Shown: positions 7,930 through 15,267, numbered from the stretch's first letter. The stretch: 20,177 nt of DNA from Baffinella frigidus (GCA_026770585.1 MU648175.1:1-20177); one strand, 5' to 3'. The notes: generated from the letters alone by a model not told the origin. Numbers and translations: made by a program.

Positions 7930-8085
7930 ATGACTCGATCCGGCGGCATTATCTCAAACCAACACCGGCCGGAAACGTCATTCTTTGTCCGGGAAGAATA
8001 CAACCAACCAACGGGATCATGTGACTCCGCATCTTCCAGCGGTCGCTACGACAACAAGGAATGCCGTGGACGCAAACGTTCTTAG
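7930..8085 (+). CDS. Candidate small protein, 51 aa
   Basis: An ATG frame reads MTRSGGIISNQHRPETSFF, a polar middle with Asn, Ser and Tyr, and a basic end (ECRGRKRS). The composition is balanced and not repeat-derived, unlike the shadows nearby. It begins 67 bases after the G-box repeat array in the same orientation and ends about 140 bases before the 3' end of the chromodomain gene, with which it converges. The basic tail could be a nuclear signal. No homology is recognised and no TATA box is evident, so it may be a chance frame. Confidence 0.35.
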   Translation: MTRSGGIISNQHRPETSFFVREEYNQPTGSCDSASSSGRYDNKECRGRKRS

Positions 8086-8224
8086 AACACCCTAGAGAAG
8101 TTTTGGATGTACATGTTTAAGTAAAACTGCTACATTTCGGCCCGGGAATGGACTTTCCACGAGATACATGCATGGATTTTCCATGAGACACAGGAATTGA
8201 TTTTCCAGTTTATTGTTGAACACC

Positions 8225-9034
8225 TCAGTTGTCATCCGACTCGGTGTCGTTGACATACTCCGCCAGGGCAAGAAGCGCCCGCATTGCAAGCTGTTCTTTC
8301 TTGGAACCCTTGGACTTGGGAGTTCCAGACTTGGACTGTGCACATGCCTTAGGGGGGTGCACAGCAGATTCCTCACTCTCAGACTCGAGATACTCAAAAG
8401 CGGCCCCATAAGCACTGGGGTGGTTGTTAACACCCTTGGGCTTCTGGGCCACAGCCTTGGGCTTCTGGACCACAGACTTGGAAAGAGCAACTACCGAAGG
8501 TAGTTCCACAAGCTCGTCGTCGCTATCACTATCGTCGAAGATAAGCTTCCTAGCGCTGCGACGGGTGCTCTTGTGGTGCCGAGTGCAGACGCGCTTGCGT
8601 TTCTTCTGGCCCGTCGTCTCTGTGTAGTCCTCACCCGAGTCGTCTGAATCTGGTTCGTCGGCATCACTGCCCACCTCATCTTCAGATGAAACCGCTTCAT
8701 CCTCAGAGGTGACCACTTCATCCCCAACAGACCCAGAACCCGAATCGGCACTATCTTCACTGACCGAATCAGACTCCACGGGGTCGTCTTCGTCACTCAA
8801 ACTCGCTTCGTAGAAACTAGAGTTCTTTTTGAAGAAGGAAGGAAGCTTGTCAATCCACATGTTGTCATCTGAACCGTAACCCCTCCACTTTACAAGATAC
8901 TCACGTCCCCACTCACCCTGTCGCGACTTGATAACTTTCTCGATTTCGTACAGAAGATGCTTCTTAACAATTGGGGTGGGTGCTGCACGGACAGCCTTAC
9001 GGCCACGAACGAACCCATCCGATCGGATTAGCAT
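8225..9034 (-). CDS. Chromodomain protein, 269 aa
   Basis: Chromodomains bind methylated lysine in histone tails. Residues about 28-78 match the fold: YEIEKVIKSRQGEWGREYLV, then KWRGYGSDDNMWIDKLPSFF. The three aromatic-cage positions of HP1-type domains are all present (Tyr29, Trp50, Tyr53), and the DDN-W motif follows. So methyl-lysine binding looks intact. Residues about 80-140 are a long Asp/Glu/Ser stretch like histone-binding acidic regions. It is followed by basic clusters (QKKRKRVCTRHHKSTRRSAR) likely to serve nuclear import or DNA binding. A second acidic patch (FDDSDSDDELVEL) and Lys/Pro repeats (VQKPKAVAQKPKG) come next. There is no chromoshadow domain or catalytic module, so it is a reader, not an enzyme. 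An ACCAATAAAATACC element about 75-85 bases upstream and the palindrome at 9096-9110 (TACCTA-TCA-TAGGTA) may be promoter parts. It lies between the bZIP and SET-like genes on the same strand. Confidence 0.9.
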   Translation of the reverse strand: MLIRSDGFVRGRKAVRAAPTPIVKKHLLYEIEKVIKSRQGEWGREYLVKWRGYGSDDNMWIDKLPSFFKKNSSFYEASLSDEDDPVESDSVSEDSADSGSGSVGDEVVTSEDEAVSSEDEVGSDADEPDSDDSGEDYTETTGQKKRKRVCTRHHKSTRRSARKLIFDDSDSDDELVELPSVVALSKSVVQKPKAVAQKPKGVNNHPSAYGAAFEYLESESEESAVHPPKACAQSKSGTPKSKGSKKEQLAMRALLALAEYVNDTESDDN

Positions 9035-9114
9035 TTGATGCGATTCGTGCCAGGTGAAATGGTGTGTGATACAACCCCTGTGTGGAATTATCTATTACCT
9101 ATCATAGGTATTTT

Positions 9115-9244
9115 ATTGGTCGACACGTGTTACCACAATTTCACCCTGGACATATCCGTAGGCCAGCCGTAGGGTCCTAGGTGTATTTCGCAGTTATTCT
9201 ACTGGTCAACACGTGATACCACAATTTCACACTGGACATATCCG
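9115..9244. repeat. Pair of 44-bp direct repeats with CACGTG core
   Basis: Copies at 9115-9158 and 9201-9244 are near-identical and share ACACGTGTTACCACAATTTC or its close variant (the second has GTGATACC). They lie in the upstream region of the chromodomain gene and, in the opposite direction, upstream of the small frame at 9300. The core matches the motif of the array at 7762-7863. Confidence 0.85.
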
Positions 9245-9299
9245 CAAGGTCTTAAAAACAGAGCTAAGCACGAGTCGCTCGACACGACACCCCCTCAGC

Positions 9300-9383
9300 A
9301 TGGCAACCCCGCAAGAAACCGCAGCACCAGAGAACTTCGAGGAAAATAAGGACAGGGGGCTCCCTCGGGGAATTTATTGGTGA
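9300..9383 (+). CDS. Candidate small peptide, 27 aa
   Basis: The frame starts MATPQETAAPENFEENKDRG in a good start context (CAGCATGG) and ends at a TGA. It lies 56 bases after the second G-box repeat, much like the small frame at 7930. A weak TATA-like CTTAAAAACA stands about 50 bases upstream. It is very short, so it may be a leader peptide, a gene remnant or chance. The rest of the spacer to 9505 holds an AC-rich stretch and no other supported gene. Confidence 0.2.
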   Translation: MATPQETAAPENFEENKDRGLPRGIYW

Positions 9384-9505
9384 CAGTACACACACACACC
9401 ACCCCCAAACGACCAGATCCACCCTACTAAATCACGGGTAGCTATCTTAAGCCCGAAGGACTGTGCTAAGCCCCGATCGGCTATCATAGGTGTGCTGTAC
9501 GTCTC

Positions 9506-10993
9506 CTACATGGTGAAGGTGGCGTCGCGCTCCTCGTCATCCCCGTCGTCGTAGAACTCGACAAGCAGCTCGGTGCCGCCGAGGATGACCTGGTCGAGCG
9601 ACATGAGCCAGAGCTTCTCGTCCCCGTCCTCGTGGATGTAGCAGTTGGGCTTGCGCTCCTGGCCGCAGTCCTTGACACGCGCCGCGTAGTTCTGGACGTT
9701 GGGCTTCGCGTTGGTGAGTGCCGGCACGACGTGCCGCCCGTGGATACCGACCGCCATCGCGTGCTTACGCCGCGGGTCGTTGGCACGCATGCGGTTGAAG
9801 TCGCGCGCTTCTACGAGGTCCCCGTAGTAGCGCGAAATCGTCGAGCTTGCGGGGATCGACGCACCGTCACGCACGAAAACACCCGACGCGAAGACAGGTG
9901 ACCGCAGCTTGCTTGAGATGTTGTCCAGTGGCTTGCACGGGCACGGCACGGTGTAGTAGCTTGTGTACCCCGGGCACATGACCTGCGTCCCCATGACCCT
10001 CCCGGGCTGCGTGCAGTTGCCGCAGGAAATGTTGTTGTTGTCGTTCACCATCTTGGTCGCGACGTCGCGCATGTCGGTGTGCTTGACCAGTGGCGAAAGG
10101 ATCTTGGCGCATTGAAGGAGGACCACCTGGAGATCATCCGTCGAAAGCAAGTTGTTTGCGACGAGCTTGGAGATGGACTCGGTCATACAGCTGGCGAGGA
10201 CACTGCTGGGAGCAACGTCGGCGACTATGTCCATGGAGTCCACGGCGAAGTGCTGGAGCGACTCGAGGGTGGCGCTCCGAAGTTCCTTGCGAGCCGCCTC
10301 CAAGTACTGCGAGGAACCCGCCGTAGCGTAGTTGGAGGATTTCGCCACCTTAGAGCGCTTGTTAGTCTCGATGGGTCCCGGGCGCTTGTTGGTCTCGACG
10401 GGCCCCGGGCGCGGCATGTACGTGGGGATGGGCGTGGGGATGGGCGTGGGGATGGGCGTGGGGATGGGCGTGGGGATGGGCGTGGGGATGTGCGTGGGGA
10501 TGGGCGTGGGGGTGGGGAGGTTGCTGGTGGTTGGTGCAGGCGGGGCGGCCACGAACCCGCGGTTGAAGGAAGGGAGCGAAGTGTTGCATGTCCGAAGCTC
10601 GTTGTTGAAGGGCGGAAGCTCGTTGAAGGGCGGAATCTCGGGGTTGAAGGAGGGTGAAACCCCGTCGTCGAGGAGCGGAAGCTCGTTGTCGAAGGGTGAA
10701 AGATCATTGGCGATCCTGTCGAAGGACATGTCGCATGCGAGCGGGTTGGTGTCCAGCGGCGGGCCGCTGGAGTCGGTGTGCAGCTCACCAGAGCCAGGCG
10801 GGTTGTTGTAGAGCACACCGGAGTGATCGGGCGAGATCGACTGCATACTGGACGGAATCGGCGATGCAAAGGGGTTGAACATCGCCGGGCTGTCCCTGAG
10901 AGTTTTGTCGGGGGACTGCAGCGAGTCGAACACCGTGCGGTCGAAGTAGTCAGCCTCGGGAGAAGGCGGGGGGTCGTTCAGCATGCTGGACAT
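9506..10993 (-). CDS. SET-domain-like protein (candidate lysine methyltransferase), 495 aa
   Basis: SET enzymes transfer methyl groups from S-adenosylmethionine to lysine, often on histones. Residues about 366-483 show the order of SET landmarks: ASGVFVRDGASIPASS (first strand pair), SRYYGDLV (the Tyr-x-Gly step), ALTNAKPN and RKPNCYI (in place of the usual NHSC-PN block, with an insert), and LWLMSLDQVILGGTELLVEF (the final GEEL-x-x-x-Y block). The last catalytic Tyr aligns with Phe, next to a Tyr, so activity is uncertain. Just before lies a Cys cluster (Cys324, 327, 340, 351, 353) that could hold zinc like a pre-SET module. The N-terminal half is disordered: Asn/Pro/Phe-rich, then a (PTPI)n tract (about residues 160-192) and basic TNKRPGPIETNKRSKVAKSS, a likely nuclear signal. 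The C-terminus is acidic. GC-rich gene. A second in-frame ATG at residue 4 is possible. Confidence 0.65.
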   Translation of the reverse strand: MSSMLNDPPPSPEADYFDRTVFDSLQSPDKTLRDSPAMFNPFASPIPSSMQSISPDHSGVLYNNPPGSGELHTDSSGPPLDTNPLACDMSFDRIANDLSPFDNELPLLDDGVSPSFNPEIPPFNELPPFNNELRTCNTSLPSFNRGFVAAPPAPTTSNLPTPTPIPTHIPTPIPTPIPTPIPTPIPTPIPTYMPRPGPVETNKRPGPIETNKRSKVAKSSNYATAGSSQYLEAARKELRSATLESLQHFAVDSMDIVADVAPSSVLASCMTESISKLVANNLLSTDDLQVVLLQCAKILSPLVKHTDMRDVATKMVNDNNNISCGNCTQPGRVMGTQVMCPGYTSYYTVPCPCKPLDNISSKLRSPVFASGVFVRDGASIPASSTISRYYGDLVEARDFNRMRANDPRRKHAMAVGIHGRHVVPALTNAKPNVQNYAARVKDCGQERKPNCYIHEDGDEKLWLMSLDQVILGGTELLVEFYDDGDDEERDATFTM

Positions 10994-11224
10994 TGGCTGG
11001 GGTATATGCTAGAAATCTTTCCGCGGACACCTACATCTTCTCGAGGATCCGCAGATCCGCGGATCCGCGATGGTACTGCGTCTTTGGAAATTTAGCCAAC
11101 CACTCAAGTTTGCCATCTATCCTCTCGGTCGTGGTAGTTACGAACATTGGAGGCTTGTTTGGTTTTTTTTTTGATTGGCTGACTTGTTTGTCCACAAAGT
11201 AGACGGCCTATGTATTATCCCTGC

Positions 11225-11270
11225 ATGTCATCATCAAGCTTCGTGCTATGTCATCATCAAGCTTCGTGCT
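11225..11270. repeat. 23-bp tandem duplication
   Basis: Two identical copies of a 23-bp unit containing CATCATCAAGCTTCGTGCT lie at 11225-11247 and 11248-11270. They directly precede the left arm of the inverted repeat at 11275. Confidence 0.9.
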
Positions 11271-11274
11271 GTAA

Positions 11275-11482
11275 AACACGTATCATACAACGATACATCA
11301 ACCTCTCAAGTTGAATCATGGTTTGTGACTGTAAAACATTCGCATGGTTTGTGTCTGTAAAACATTGTTGGTTGATTGGTGTAGCTCTGGTGTAGGGCTG
11401 TTTCCTTCTTGACAGGCGTACACGTTCACAGAAGGGACACACTATGTCATGTCCCTTATATTATCGTTGTATGATACGTGTT
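11275..11482. repeat. 21-bp perfect inverted repeat bounding a 208-bp segment
   Basis: The left arm (11275-11295, ACACGTATCATACAACGATA core) is repeated exactly in reverse complement at 11462-11482. Between the arms lies a partial direct repeat with GGTTTGTG-CTGTAAAACATT at about 11320-11365. No target-site duplication and no transposase are seen. It could be a small non-autonomous mobile element, a replication or recombination site, or a long hairpin. Plus-strand frame 11444-11650 overlaps the right arm and is not supported. Confidence 0.7.
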
Positions 11483-11787
11483 CGATCAAGAGTCGCAGTG
11501 AAGACCTGTAAAGACTCTTATCTAAAATGTATATATTTTGTGAATTTGTCATCATTTGTCACCCCCCACCCCGAAAGAATCTATCTACTTTCTGATATCT
11601 TGTCATCTAGGACTCCCCCGAAGCTTCGTATTCTGATATCCACCCGTTAATCAAGCGTGACCAGGCTGCAGGCCTTTCATTTATCCAGGTGCATCCGCCT
11701 CTGTTGTGATATTCACACCGACACAGGGCACGAACGTCATCTCGGACGCCACTTTAGACGAGATTACACAATGTCGCTCTACACAGA

Positions 11788-11860
11788 CGTGTCTGGTGTA
11801 GTAAAGGGCGGATAATATGACGCGATTCGTGTCTGGTGTAGTAAAGAGCGGATAATATGA
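11788..11860. repeat. 33-bp direct repeat, two copies 40 bp apart
   Basis: CGTGTCTGGTGTAGTAAAG with GCGGATAATATGA occurs at 11788 and 11828 with one mismatch. It precedes the hairpins at 11864-11906. Confidence 0.9.
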
Positions 11861-11863
11861 AAG

Positions 11864-11906
11864 CTCTCGTACCCTCATATCAGGATACGAGAGTTGTTAG
11901 AACAAC
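11864..11906. terminator. Two consecutive hairpins
   Basis: CTCTCGTA and TACGAGAG pair (11864-11871 with 11886-11893), with an inner CCT/AGG extension. They are followed directly by GTTGTT-AG-AACAAC (11893-11906). This could be a transcript end or a protein-binding palindrome; no adjacent gene makes the direction clear. Confidence 0.4.
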
Positions 11907-11928
11907 TTAATTAGCCAGTCAATCAAAA

Positions 11929-12030
11929 TTGCCAAGGCAACTTTACTAATTTTAACGGCAAAGTTGCCAAGGCAACTTTACCGATTTTAACGGCAAAGTT
12001 GCCAGGGCAACTTTATCGGTTTTAGAGGCC
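11929..12030. repeat. 35-bp tandem repeat with AAAGTTGCC palindrome, three copies
   Basis: Units start at 11929, 11964 and 11999. Each boundary holds AAAGTTGCC-AA-GGCAACTTT or a close variant, a near-perfect hairpin, and between them ATTTTAACGGC. It lies about 270 bases upstream of the ATG at 12297. Positions 12031-12296 hold no supported gene; they include CACGTG at 12268 and a pyrimidine-then-CAG stretch (TGTCTGTCCACAG ending at 12283) that could be a splice acceptor in the leader. Confidence 0.85.
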
Positions 12031-12296
12031 GCACGAACAAAGGGACCAAGAGCAGCGAGCTGGTTGATAAGCCCAACGGTGCGCCCCCGAACCGCTCCCC
12101 ACCACCCAAGTGAACACGCGGCACGCGCCCAGTCATCCCAGTTGCGTTTGTGTGCACAGATTGCAGCTGCCACGCTCTCGGGCCCACCGCTTGGGTATCT
12201 GCGTCCCGTGCTGTCACACTCGAGTCTTTGCGACAACCCGTCATTCGGGTCCCCGCCCCCGCTGAACCACGTGTCTGTCCACAGGATTGTCCGGTC

Positions 12297-14194
12297 ATGG
12301 CGAGCATGGCACCAGACGGGGCGTGGCGCGACGACGAGATCGACGACGGGTCCGTCGACCGCGAAATCCTGTTCGAGACTTTCAGATACGGTACAACGAT
12401 TCCCGACACCTCAATTTTCGACACGGGCGTGGACTTCAAGACACATCGGTGCCATGTGGTGAGCTTCAACACCTTCAAGCGGGTCTTTGACGGCAATTGG
12501 GTGGATATGGCGCTGCTGGAGTTCAACGACTGCCGTTTCTCTGCAATGCCCACCAACAACCTCATCTACGCCCACCACATCTCCAGCTTGGCCCACGCCG
12601 ACCGCTACAAGATCGCTGCGAGGACATCTGCACAGTTCTTCGGGTATTGCGACCTCGAACCCGTCCTCACACCCAAAGCCTTCCTTACACCCCTCTTCAC
12701 AGAGTTCTTCGCCAACTTCGCGGTGCCGCGCAGCAAGATCTACCAAACGCGCCTGGACGGGAGTGTGCAGATCGTCACCATCGCGGATTGCGTCACGAAC
12801 ACCATCACTGACATGGCGGAACTCGTCAAGCGCTGGAACCCTGTCCCGTTCAAGGAGAACGAGTGCAGCTTGTACATCGGGGTCAACGTCCGCGAGTGCT
12901 CGGACCAGGAGGATTCCAGCACGGATGCGGACATCGACGAGGATGAGAACGACCTCGTCGAGCTCACCGGCGATGAGGCCGCGGAGGACGCCGCGCATCT
13001 CTTGGAGATCAAGAGGCAACAAGTGCATGACGCGCCGCGTGTGAAGAAACCGGTCGTGAAGCCTGCGAACCCAGACCCTACGTCGTTCCCACCGGAGCCT
13101 ATCGCCAAGGGGCCGATGCCAGAGCCTATCGCCAAGGGGCCGATGCCAGACGAGGGGGCCACCGCTGCCCCTGCGGTGGCCGCTGCGGTGGCCGCACCCC
13201 CTTCTTCGCCAACCTCAGAGCCCTCTTCGCCGCCTCCCAAGCGTTCCGCGCGTGCCGTACCGCCCTCGAAGGCCGCCTCTGTGCCGGTGCCCTCGAAGGC
13301 CGCCTCTGTGCCGGTGCCCTCGAAGGCCGCCCCTGTGCCGGCGGACTCGCTTCCTCGCAAGGCTGGTCAGACCAACAACGCCCAGAACGCCGGGCGGTCC
13401 TCGACGAACAACACCAAAGATGCTTCCATCGGGCCCAAGCAGTCTTCTAGCGACAAAGACGCCGCCGCTTCTTCTTCCGGCAACAGGGCTTCGAGGTCCG
13501 GCACCGCGTCCTCCGAGCCGCCCAAGTCCGCCACCGCGTCCTCCAAGCCGCCCAAGTCCGCCGCGGCATCCCCGGCCCCGTCCCCGGCCCCGTCCAAGTC
13601 GCACAAGAAGAAGTCCACCACCGCGGACGCCGGCGGGGCCAACGCGCCCCTCGCTTATACCACCCCTATGCGCACGCGTTTCCACCCCGCGGTAAAACCC
13701 TCCCTTGAACTTCAACCCGAAGCTCTGAACCCAACCCCCTAGAACTGAAACCCTGGAACTGGAATCCTAGTCCCACCCAAGCCCTGGACCTTCAACCTGA
13801 AACCCTAAACCCTGAAACTGGACCCACAACCCCTAAAATGAAATCCTAAACCCTAACCCCTCGAACTGAAACCCTAAACCCTACACCCTAGAACCAGAAC
13901 CCTGGAACTGAAACCATAAACCCAACCCCCAAACCCTAAACCCTAAACCCTAAATCCTAAATCCTTAAAATGAGACCCTAAACCCTAAACCCTCGAACTG
14001 AAACCCTAAACCCACCCCCCAAACCCTAAACCTTAGAACTGAAATCCTAACCCCTTTCTCAGGCGGCTGGTCCCAAGGGCACTACCAAGGAAGTGACACA
14101 GGACAAGACGCCAGCAGTCCCGGCCGACACCCTCAAGCGCACGCGCGACTCCTCTCTGGTACCACCCCTCCTCTCTGGTACCACCCCTCCATAA
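12297..14194 (+). CDS. GC-rich protein with low-complexity tail; probably spliced (12297-13691 joined to 14063-14194)
   Basis: I do not recognise the family. Residues 1-205 (from MASMAPDGAW) look globular, with runs such as THRCHVVSFNTFKRVFDGNW and VDMALLEFNDCRF. A strongly acidic patch (SSTDADIDEDENDLVEL) follows. The rest is Ala/Pro/Ser/Lys low complexity with repeats EPIAKGPMP (two) and PSKAASVPV (three), ending in a basic SKSHKKK. Unspliced, the frame stops at 13742, with the last 16 residues translated from telomere-like repeats. A better model removes 13692-14062 (GTAAAA to TTTCTCAG, phase 0). The joined exon encodes AAGPKGTTKEVTQDKTPAVP and about 23 more residues to TAA 14192-14194, for 508 aa. 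Its PADTLKRTRD resembles PADSLPRKAG upstream. An upstream in-frame ATG at 12150 is possible but gives a Cys-rich, unlikely start. No TATA box seen. Confidence 0.7.
13692..14062 (+). other. Probable spliceosomal intron made of telomere-like repeats
   Basis: It begins GTAAAACCC and ends CCCCTTTCTCAG, with coding-like sequence in the same phase on both sides. Its body is degenerate AACCCTAAACCCTGAAACTG units, with a short perfect CCCTAAA run near 13935-13955, matching the plant-type telomere repeat (TTTAGGG on the other strand). There are no other coding frames inside. An alternative is that telomere-like DNA was inserted into the gene and truncates it. Confidence 0.5.
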
Positions 14195-14354
14195 ACACAC
14201 CCTTGTCTTAAAGGAGTGACACTAGCCCTAGGGTTCTGGGTGACACATCGAGGGGTTAAGGCGCGTAGGGTCTACAAAGCACATCTAGCGGTTCTAGTAT
14301 TGAGGATCCACGCCTCCCTTTTTAAAGTGGAAACCCTCGGTCCTAACCCGTGTC
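14195..14354. other. Short spacer after the spliced gene
   Basis: Nothing recognisable apart from the 3' end of the repeated CTCTCTGGTACCACCCCTC unit just before it. A 77-codon plus-strand frame at 14216-14449 crosses the repeat that follows and is not supported. Confidence 0.4.
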
Positions 14355-14468
14355 ATGGGCTCGCAGGAGACCACCAAAGACATACACCAAGGCCCGCATG
14401 GCGTCGGCAGCTCCAAAGACGTACGCCAAGGCCCGCATGGCGTCGGTAGCTCCAAGGCGAGGAAGTAG
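14355..14468 (+). CDS. Candidate 37-aa frame or further exon, 45-bp duplication
   Basis: An ATG frame reads MGSQETTKDIHQGPHGVGSS, then a second copy of KDVRQGPHGVGSSK, ending ARK. It comprises two copies of a 45-bp unit. The ETTKD start resembles GTTKE of the preceding exon, and GCTCGCAG before GAGACC could be an acceptor joining in phase with CTG at about 14158. So it may be an optional last exon of the gene at 12297. The pyrimidine tract is weak, so this is a low-confidence call. Confidence 0.2.
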   Translation: MGSQETTKDIHQGPHGVGSSKDVRQGPHGVGSSKARK

Positions 14469-14551
14469 GCTGCAAGACCAAGGGCTGGTCTACAAGAGGG
14501 GGTACTTGAGAGTATCCATCAACCGACTAGTAGGCTCGTATTCCCTATGAT

Positions 14552-14775
14552 AGGACCCTATGGTAGGGCCCTGTCCCAGGACCCTATGGTAGGGCCCTGT
14601 CCCAGGACCCTATGGTAGGGCCCTGTCCCAGGACCCTATGGTAAGGCCCTGTCCCAGGACCCTATGGTAAGGCCCTGTCCCAGGACCCTATGGTAAGACC
14701 CTGTCCCAGGACCCTATGGTAAGGCCCTGTCCCAGGACCTTATGCGAAGGCCCTGCCCCAGGACCTTATGCGGAG
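14552..14775. repeat. 26-bp tandem array, eight copies plus a partial
   Basis: Units AGGACCCTATGGTAGGGCCC with TGTCCC start at 14552 and every 26 bases to 14760. Copies change gradually from left (GGTAGGG) through the middle (GGTAAGG) to right (GCGAAGG, GCGGAGG). The last partial copy runs directly into CATATAAG. The array is preceded by CCTATGATAGG, a palindrome also seen at 9096-9110 and near 9481. It may act as an upstream promoter array or an origin-type iteron set. Confidence 0.9.
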
Positions 14776-14778
14776 GCC

Positions 14779-14785
14779 ATATAAG
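14779..14785 (+). promoter_or_regulatory. TATA box at the end of the 26-bp array
   Basis: CATATAAGC abuts the last repeat unit. Expected transcription start is about 14805-14812. The ATGs at 14791 and 14794 would lie upstream of that start, and no other ATG occurs before 15161. Confidence 0.55.
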
Positions 14786-14804
14786 CACTCATGATGCATA
14801 GCAC

Positions 14805-15160
14805 CTTCCACACACCAAGCAGTGGTAGTGTACCCAGTGGTGGTGGCTGGGACTTCTCATACACCCGTGTGTGATTGAAGACCCCCTCGTGCGAGTATTT
14901 CCTTCTGTGGGGCTTTTCACCCGTGTCTTGGCGTACAAGACACGGGTTTTCACCCGTGTCTTGGTTCCACTCCCACCACTCGCATCCACAGACGTACAGG
15001 TGTCCACTCACGCCACTCCCATTCCACTCACATCACCTCCCATTCCACGCACGTCCTCTCCAGACCACAAGAGGACAGACACCACACACCATCCACCCGC
15101 CCTCCACAACTCCACACAAACTCTGTAAGCCAGTCTTAGAATAGGTTGTTTCTGTTTGTC
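14805..15160 (+). ncRNA. Candidate ATG-free transcript or long leader with three-arm hairpin
   Basis: This stretch has no ATG in any plus-strand frame. It holds ACCCGTGTCTTG (14919-14930), its exact complement CAAGACACGGGT (14936-14947) and a second ACCCGTGTCTTG (14952-14963). The middle arm can pair with either neighbour, allowing two exclusive stems. The remainder to 15128 is C-rich with CCACTC and CCATTCCAC repeats. CTGTAAGCC near 15124 could be a splice donor leading to the coiled-coil gene. Either a non-coding RNA or the far 5' leader of the gene at 15268 fits. Boundaries are estimated. Confidence 0.3.
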
Positions 15161-15230
15161 ATGACACCTCGTCCATGTCCTCTTTTATTTAAGCAATGGG
15201 GTGTCATCTTCAAAGTACAGAGCTTCTCTC

Positions 15231-15238
15231 ATATATAC
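15231..15238 (+). promoter_or_regulatory. TATA box of the coiled-coil gene
   Basis: ATATATAC lies 37 bases before the ATG at 15268, matching the spacing of the ankyrin gene. A second A/T element, TATTTAAG at 15186-15193, lies further up and would favour a longer leader. Confidence 0.65.
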
Positions 15239-15267
15239 CACCCTACAAACTAATCCCGGTTTCCAAA

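Noticed and set aside
10079-10869. Plus-strand frames with GRGDGRGD or VGMGVGMG repeats and a His/Pro frame
   Set aside because: They are shadows of the (PTPI)n tract of the SET-like gene.
11444-11650. 68-aa plus-strand frame
   Set aside because: It overlaps the arm of the 21-bp inverted repeat, and its first residues come from that arm. No family or promoter support.
12411-13715. Minus- and plus-strand frames of 91-206 aa inside the GC-rich gene
   Set aside because: High GC and codon repeats keep all frames open. The Arg/Gly or Pro/Arg-rich products mirror the real frame.
14871-15144. Two overlapping His/Pro/Thr-rich plus-strand frames
   Set aside because: They begin at non-ATG codons in an ATG-free C-rich stretch. 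Composition reflects CCACTC and CCATTCC repeats.
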